Assembly: GCA_949498175.1 (NCBI GenBank)
Contig: CATDDF010000003.1
Span: 1-47,661 of the forward strand
DNA length: 47,661 nt
Source: Alphaproteobacteria bacterium
GTDB lineage: Bacteria > Pseudomonadota > Alphaproteobacteria > RS24
Direction: 5' to 3'
Position numbers and translations under genes: made by a program. This document shows, piece by piece, positions 44,275-47,661 of this stretch. The notes beneath the pieces were generated by a model. That model did not search any database. It saw nothing but the letters and a program-made list of their open reading frames with translations, and had not been told where the DNA came from. Each line of letters opens with the position of its first letter. Position 1 is the stretch's first letter.

Positions 44275-45843
44275 ATGACCAACTCAATCAAACAAAGCGG
44301 CGCCGAACAGGACCGCGTCTATATTTTCGATACCACATTGCGCGATGGCGAGCAGTCGCCCGGTGCGTCCATGACGCTGGAAGAAAAGCTGCAAATCGCT
44401 GAATTACTGGACGCAATGGGTGTCGATGTTATCGAAGCAGGTTTTCCGATTGCCTCTAACGGCGATTTTGAAAGCGTTTCGGAAGTCGCCAAGCTGATGA
44501 AAAACGCGCAAGTTTGCGGCTTGGCGCGGGCCGGTGCAAAAGACATTGACCGCGCCGCCGATGCGGTGAAGCACGCCAAAAACCCGCGTATCCATACCTT
44601 CATCTCCACCAGCCCGGTGCATATGAAGCACAAGCTGCAAATGGAACCCGATGAAGTGATGGAAGCGATTGCTTTTTCCGTCAGCCATGCGCGCAATCAT
44701 GTCGAAAATGTCGAATGGTCACCGGAAGATGCGACCCGCACAGACCGCGATTTTTTATGCGCCACGGTAGAAACCGCCATTAAGGCCGGAGCCACGACAA
44801 TCAATATTCCCGACACGGTGGGCTATACCGTGCCGCAAGAATATTTCGAGATTATCACCATGTTGCGCGAGCGCGTGCCGAATATCGATAAGGCGATTAT
44901 CTCAACCCATTGCCATAATGATTTGGGGCTGGCGGTTGCCAATTCCTTGTCCGGCGTGCAGGCCGGTGCGCGGCAAGTCGAGTGCACGATTAACGGCTTG
45001 GGTGAACGAGCCGGTAATGCGGCTTTGGAAGAAATCGTCATGGCGCTGAATGTGCGCAATGACGCCATGCCGCAATGGACAAATATTGAAACCACAAGCC
45101 TGGCGCGGGCCTCCAAGCTGGTGTCTTCGGTCACGGCGTTTCCGGTGCAATATAATAAAGCGATTGTCGGGCAAAATGCTTTTGCCCATGAAAGCGGTAT
45201 TCACCAAGACGGCATGCTGAAAAACAACCAGACTTACGAAATCATGACGCCGGAAAGCGTCGGTATTTCGCAAACCTCTTTGGTGATGGGCAAACATTCA
45301 GGCCGTCATGCGTTCCGCGAGAAGATTAAAGCGCTGGGCTATGAGCTGGGCGATAATCAATTGCAAGAAGCGTTTACCCGTTTCAAGGATTTGGCCGACC
45401 GCAAAAAGCACGTCTTTGACGATGACATTGTCGCCTTGGTTGATGATGAAGTGGCCAAGGGTGCCGACCGCGTCAAGCTGGTCTCTTTGCGCGTTATTGC
45501 CGGTTCAGAAGGGCCGCAGCAAGCCATGCTGAAGCTGGAAATTGACGGCAAGGAAAGCGAAATTGACAGCACCGGTGACGGCCCGGTTGATGCCACTTTC
45601 AACGCCATTAACGCGCTGTTTCCGCATGAAGCCAATTTGCAGTTATATCAAGTCCATGCCGTGACCGAAGGCACGGACGCGCAAGCTGAAGTCAGTGTGC
45701 GATTGGAAGAAAAAGGCAAGACGGTGACCGGCCGTGCTGCCGACACGGACACAATGGTGGCTTCTGCGCGTGCCTATGTCAGTGCGTTAAACAAATTGCT
45801 GATAAAGCGTGAAAAACAGGCGCCGGATTCGCTGACCGCTTAA
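44275..45843 (+). CDS. leuA: 2-isopropylmalate synthase LeuA
   Basis: IFDTTLRDGEQSPGASMT, STHCHNDLGLAVANSL, GLGERAGNAALEEIVMAL. Confidence 0.97.
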   Translation: MTNSIKQSGAEQDRVYIFDTTLRDGEQSPGASMTLEEKLQIAELLDAMGVDVIEAGFPIASNGDFESVSEVAKLMKNAQVCGLARAGAKDIDRAADAVKHAKNPRIHTFISTSPVHMKHKLQMEPDEVMEAIAFSVSHARNHVENVEWSPEDATRTDRDFLCATVETAIKAGATTINIPDTVGYTVPQEYFEIITMLRERVPNIDKAIISTHCHNDLGLAVANSLSGVQAGARQVECTINGLGERAGNAALEEIVMALNVRNDAMPQWTNIETTSLARASKLVSSVTAFPVQYNKAIVGQNAFAHESGIHQDGMLKNNQTYEIMTPESVGISQTSLVMGKHSGRHAFREKIKALGYELGDNQLQEAFTRFKDLADRKKHVFDDDIVALVDDEVAKGADRVKLVSLRVIAGSEGPQQAMLKLEIDGKESEIDSTGDGPVDATFNAINALFPHEANLQLYQVHAVTEGTDAQAEVSVRLEEKGKTVTGRAADTDTMVASARAYVSALNKLLIKREKQAPDSLTA

Positions 45844-46914
<1,071 letters not shown>

Positions 46915-46935
46915 GGCCGAGCGGAGAGGGATAGG

Positions 46936-47661
46936 GTGGCCAAATCAGGCATAGGTGGAAGCGAAACAAGGCTCGTTAGCGCTGCCGGCATTGCTGCCAT
47001 TTGCTTGGCTATCTGCTTTCTGCTTCTCGCTGTCATTCCCAAAGATGACCCTCGAATATCGGCCCTTCGGCAAGCATTTTTTGATGTGACCGGCCCCTTG
47101 TTGGAGCTTGCAGGTCGACCGGTCGACGCGCTTGAGGAAATGCGTCAATATTTCAAAACACTTGAGGTGGTGCGAAACCGAAACCGCGAATTGGAGCGGC
47201 AAAATATAGAATTGCGTGAGCGGATAAATGATTTGTTACGCACCGAATTGCTGATGCGGCAATATCGCAATTTATTGAACTTGCCGGAAGAACCGAATTT
47301 GGAAATGGTCAATGCGCGCGTCATTGCCGATTTGAACAGCCCCTTTGTGCACACGCTTGTCGCTAAAGGCGGGAGCGATAGGGGCATTGTGCCGGGGCAA
47401 GCGGCAATGGGCCCTAATGGGCTTGTTGGACGGGTCATTTCAAGTGGACGCAATTCATCACGCATATTATTGCTGACTGATTTCAACAGCCATATTCCGG
47501 TAGTGGCGCTTTCTTCCGATGTGCAGGCGATTTTGTCGGGCACCAATCGGCCGCAACCAGAATTGCAGTTTTTGCCGCGCCAGGCGGAATTGAAAGATGG
47601 TGACCTTTTGGTTACGTCCGGTCGCGGTGGGCAAATTCCCATTGGCTTGCCGGTAGCTTTA
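46936..47661 (+). CDS. mreC: Rod shape-determining protein MreC (3' truncated by window; GTG start)
   Basis: Read manually: MAKSGIGGSETRLVSAAG...VRNRNRELERQNIELRERI...RVIADLNSPFVHTLVAKGGSDRGIVPGQAAMGPNGLVGRVI...; frame open to window end. Confidence 0.93.
   Translation, partial: MAKSGIGGSETRLVSAAGIAAICLAICFLLLAVIPKDDPRISALRQAFFDVTGPLLELAGRPVDALEEMRQYFKTLEVVRNRNRELERQNIELRERINDLLRTELLMRQYRNLLNLPEEPNLEMVNARVIADLNSPFVHTLVAKGGSDRGIVPGQAAMGPNGLVGRVISSGRNSSRILLLTDFNSHIPVVALSSDVQAILSGTNRPQPELQFLPRQAELKDGDLLVTSGRGGQIPIGLPVAL

Overview
The window is 47,661 bp of alphaproteobacterial chromosome and is mostly core genome. Identity is inferred from gene content, gene order, and a circularly permuted two-piece ssrA. 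The left third is a division/cell-wall cluster: 'mraY-murD-ftsW-murG-murC-murB-ddl-ftsQ-ftsA-(small ORF)-ftsZ-M15 peptidase-lpxC-bamD-recN-ligA. The middle holds pepP, prmA, uvrD, asmA, a ribbon-helix-helix gene, fumC, sspB, ssrA, thyA, folA, an SMP-30 gene, DUF1737 and mrp/apbC. The right part is hflK-hflC-DUF2065-degP, serB, miaA, ilvB-ilvH-ilvC, an HvfC-like fragment with DoxX, a LysR regulator, leuA, mreB and 'mreC. I found no CRISPR array, prophage, IS element or defence island. The observations most worth a second look are: (1) a leader peptide upstream of leuA whose Ile-Leu-Leu codons are exactly complementary to the leuA Shine-Dalgarno, suggesting leucine-dependent translational attenuation, with mreB only 30 nt after leuA; (2) a 55-aa ORF with its own SD fitted between ftsA and ftsZ by TAATG and ATGA overlaps; (3) a permuted tmRNA beside its proteolysis adaptor gene sspB, encoding a short tag ANDNYAEVAVAA; (4) a perfect 11-bp inverted repeat ending on the start codon of a LysR gene; (5) an apparently 5'-truncated HvfC (DUF2063)/DoxX remnant opposed to an unlisted 55-aa membrane-protein ORF that ends at a bidirectional terminator; (6) a near-perfect inverted repeat just upstream of asmA. 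All assignments come from reading sequence and motifs; no searches were run.
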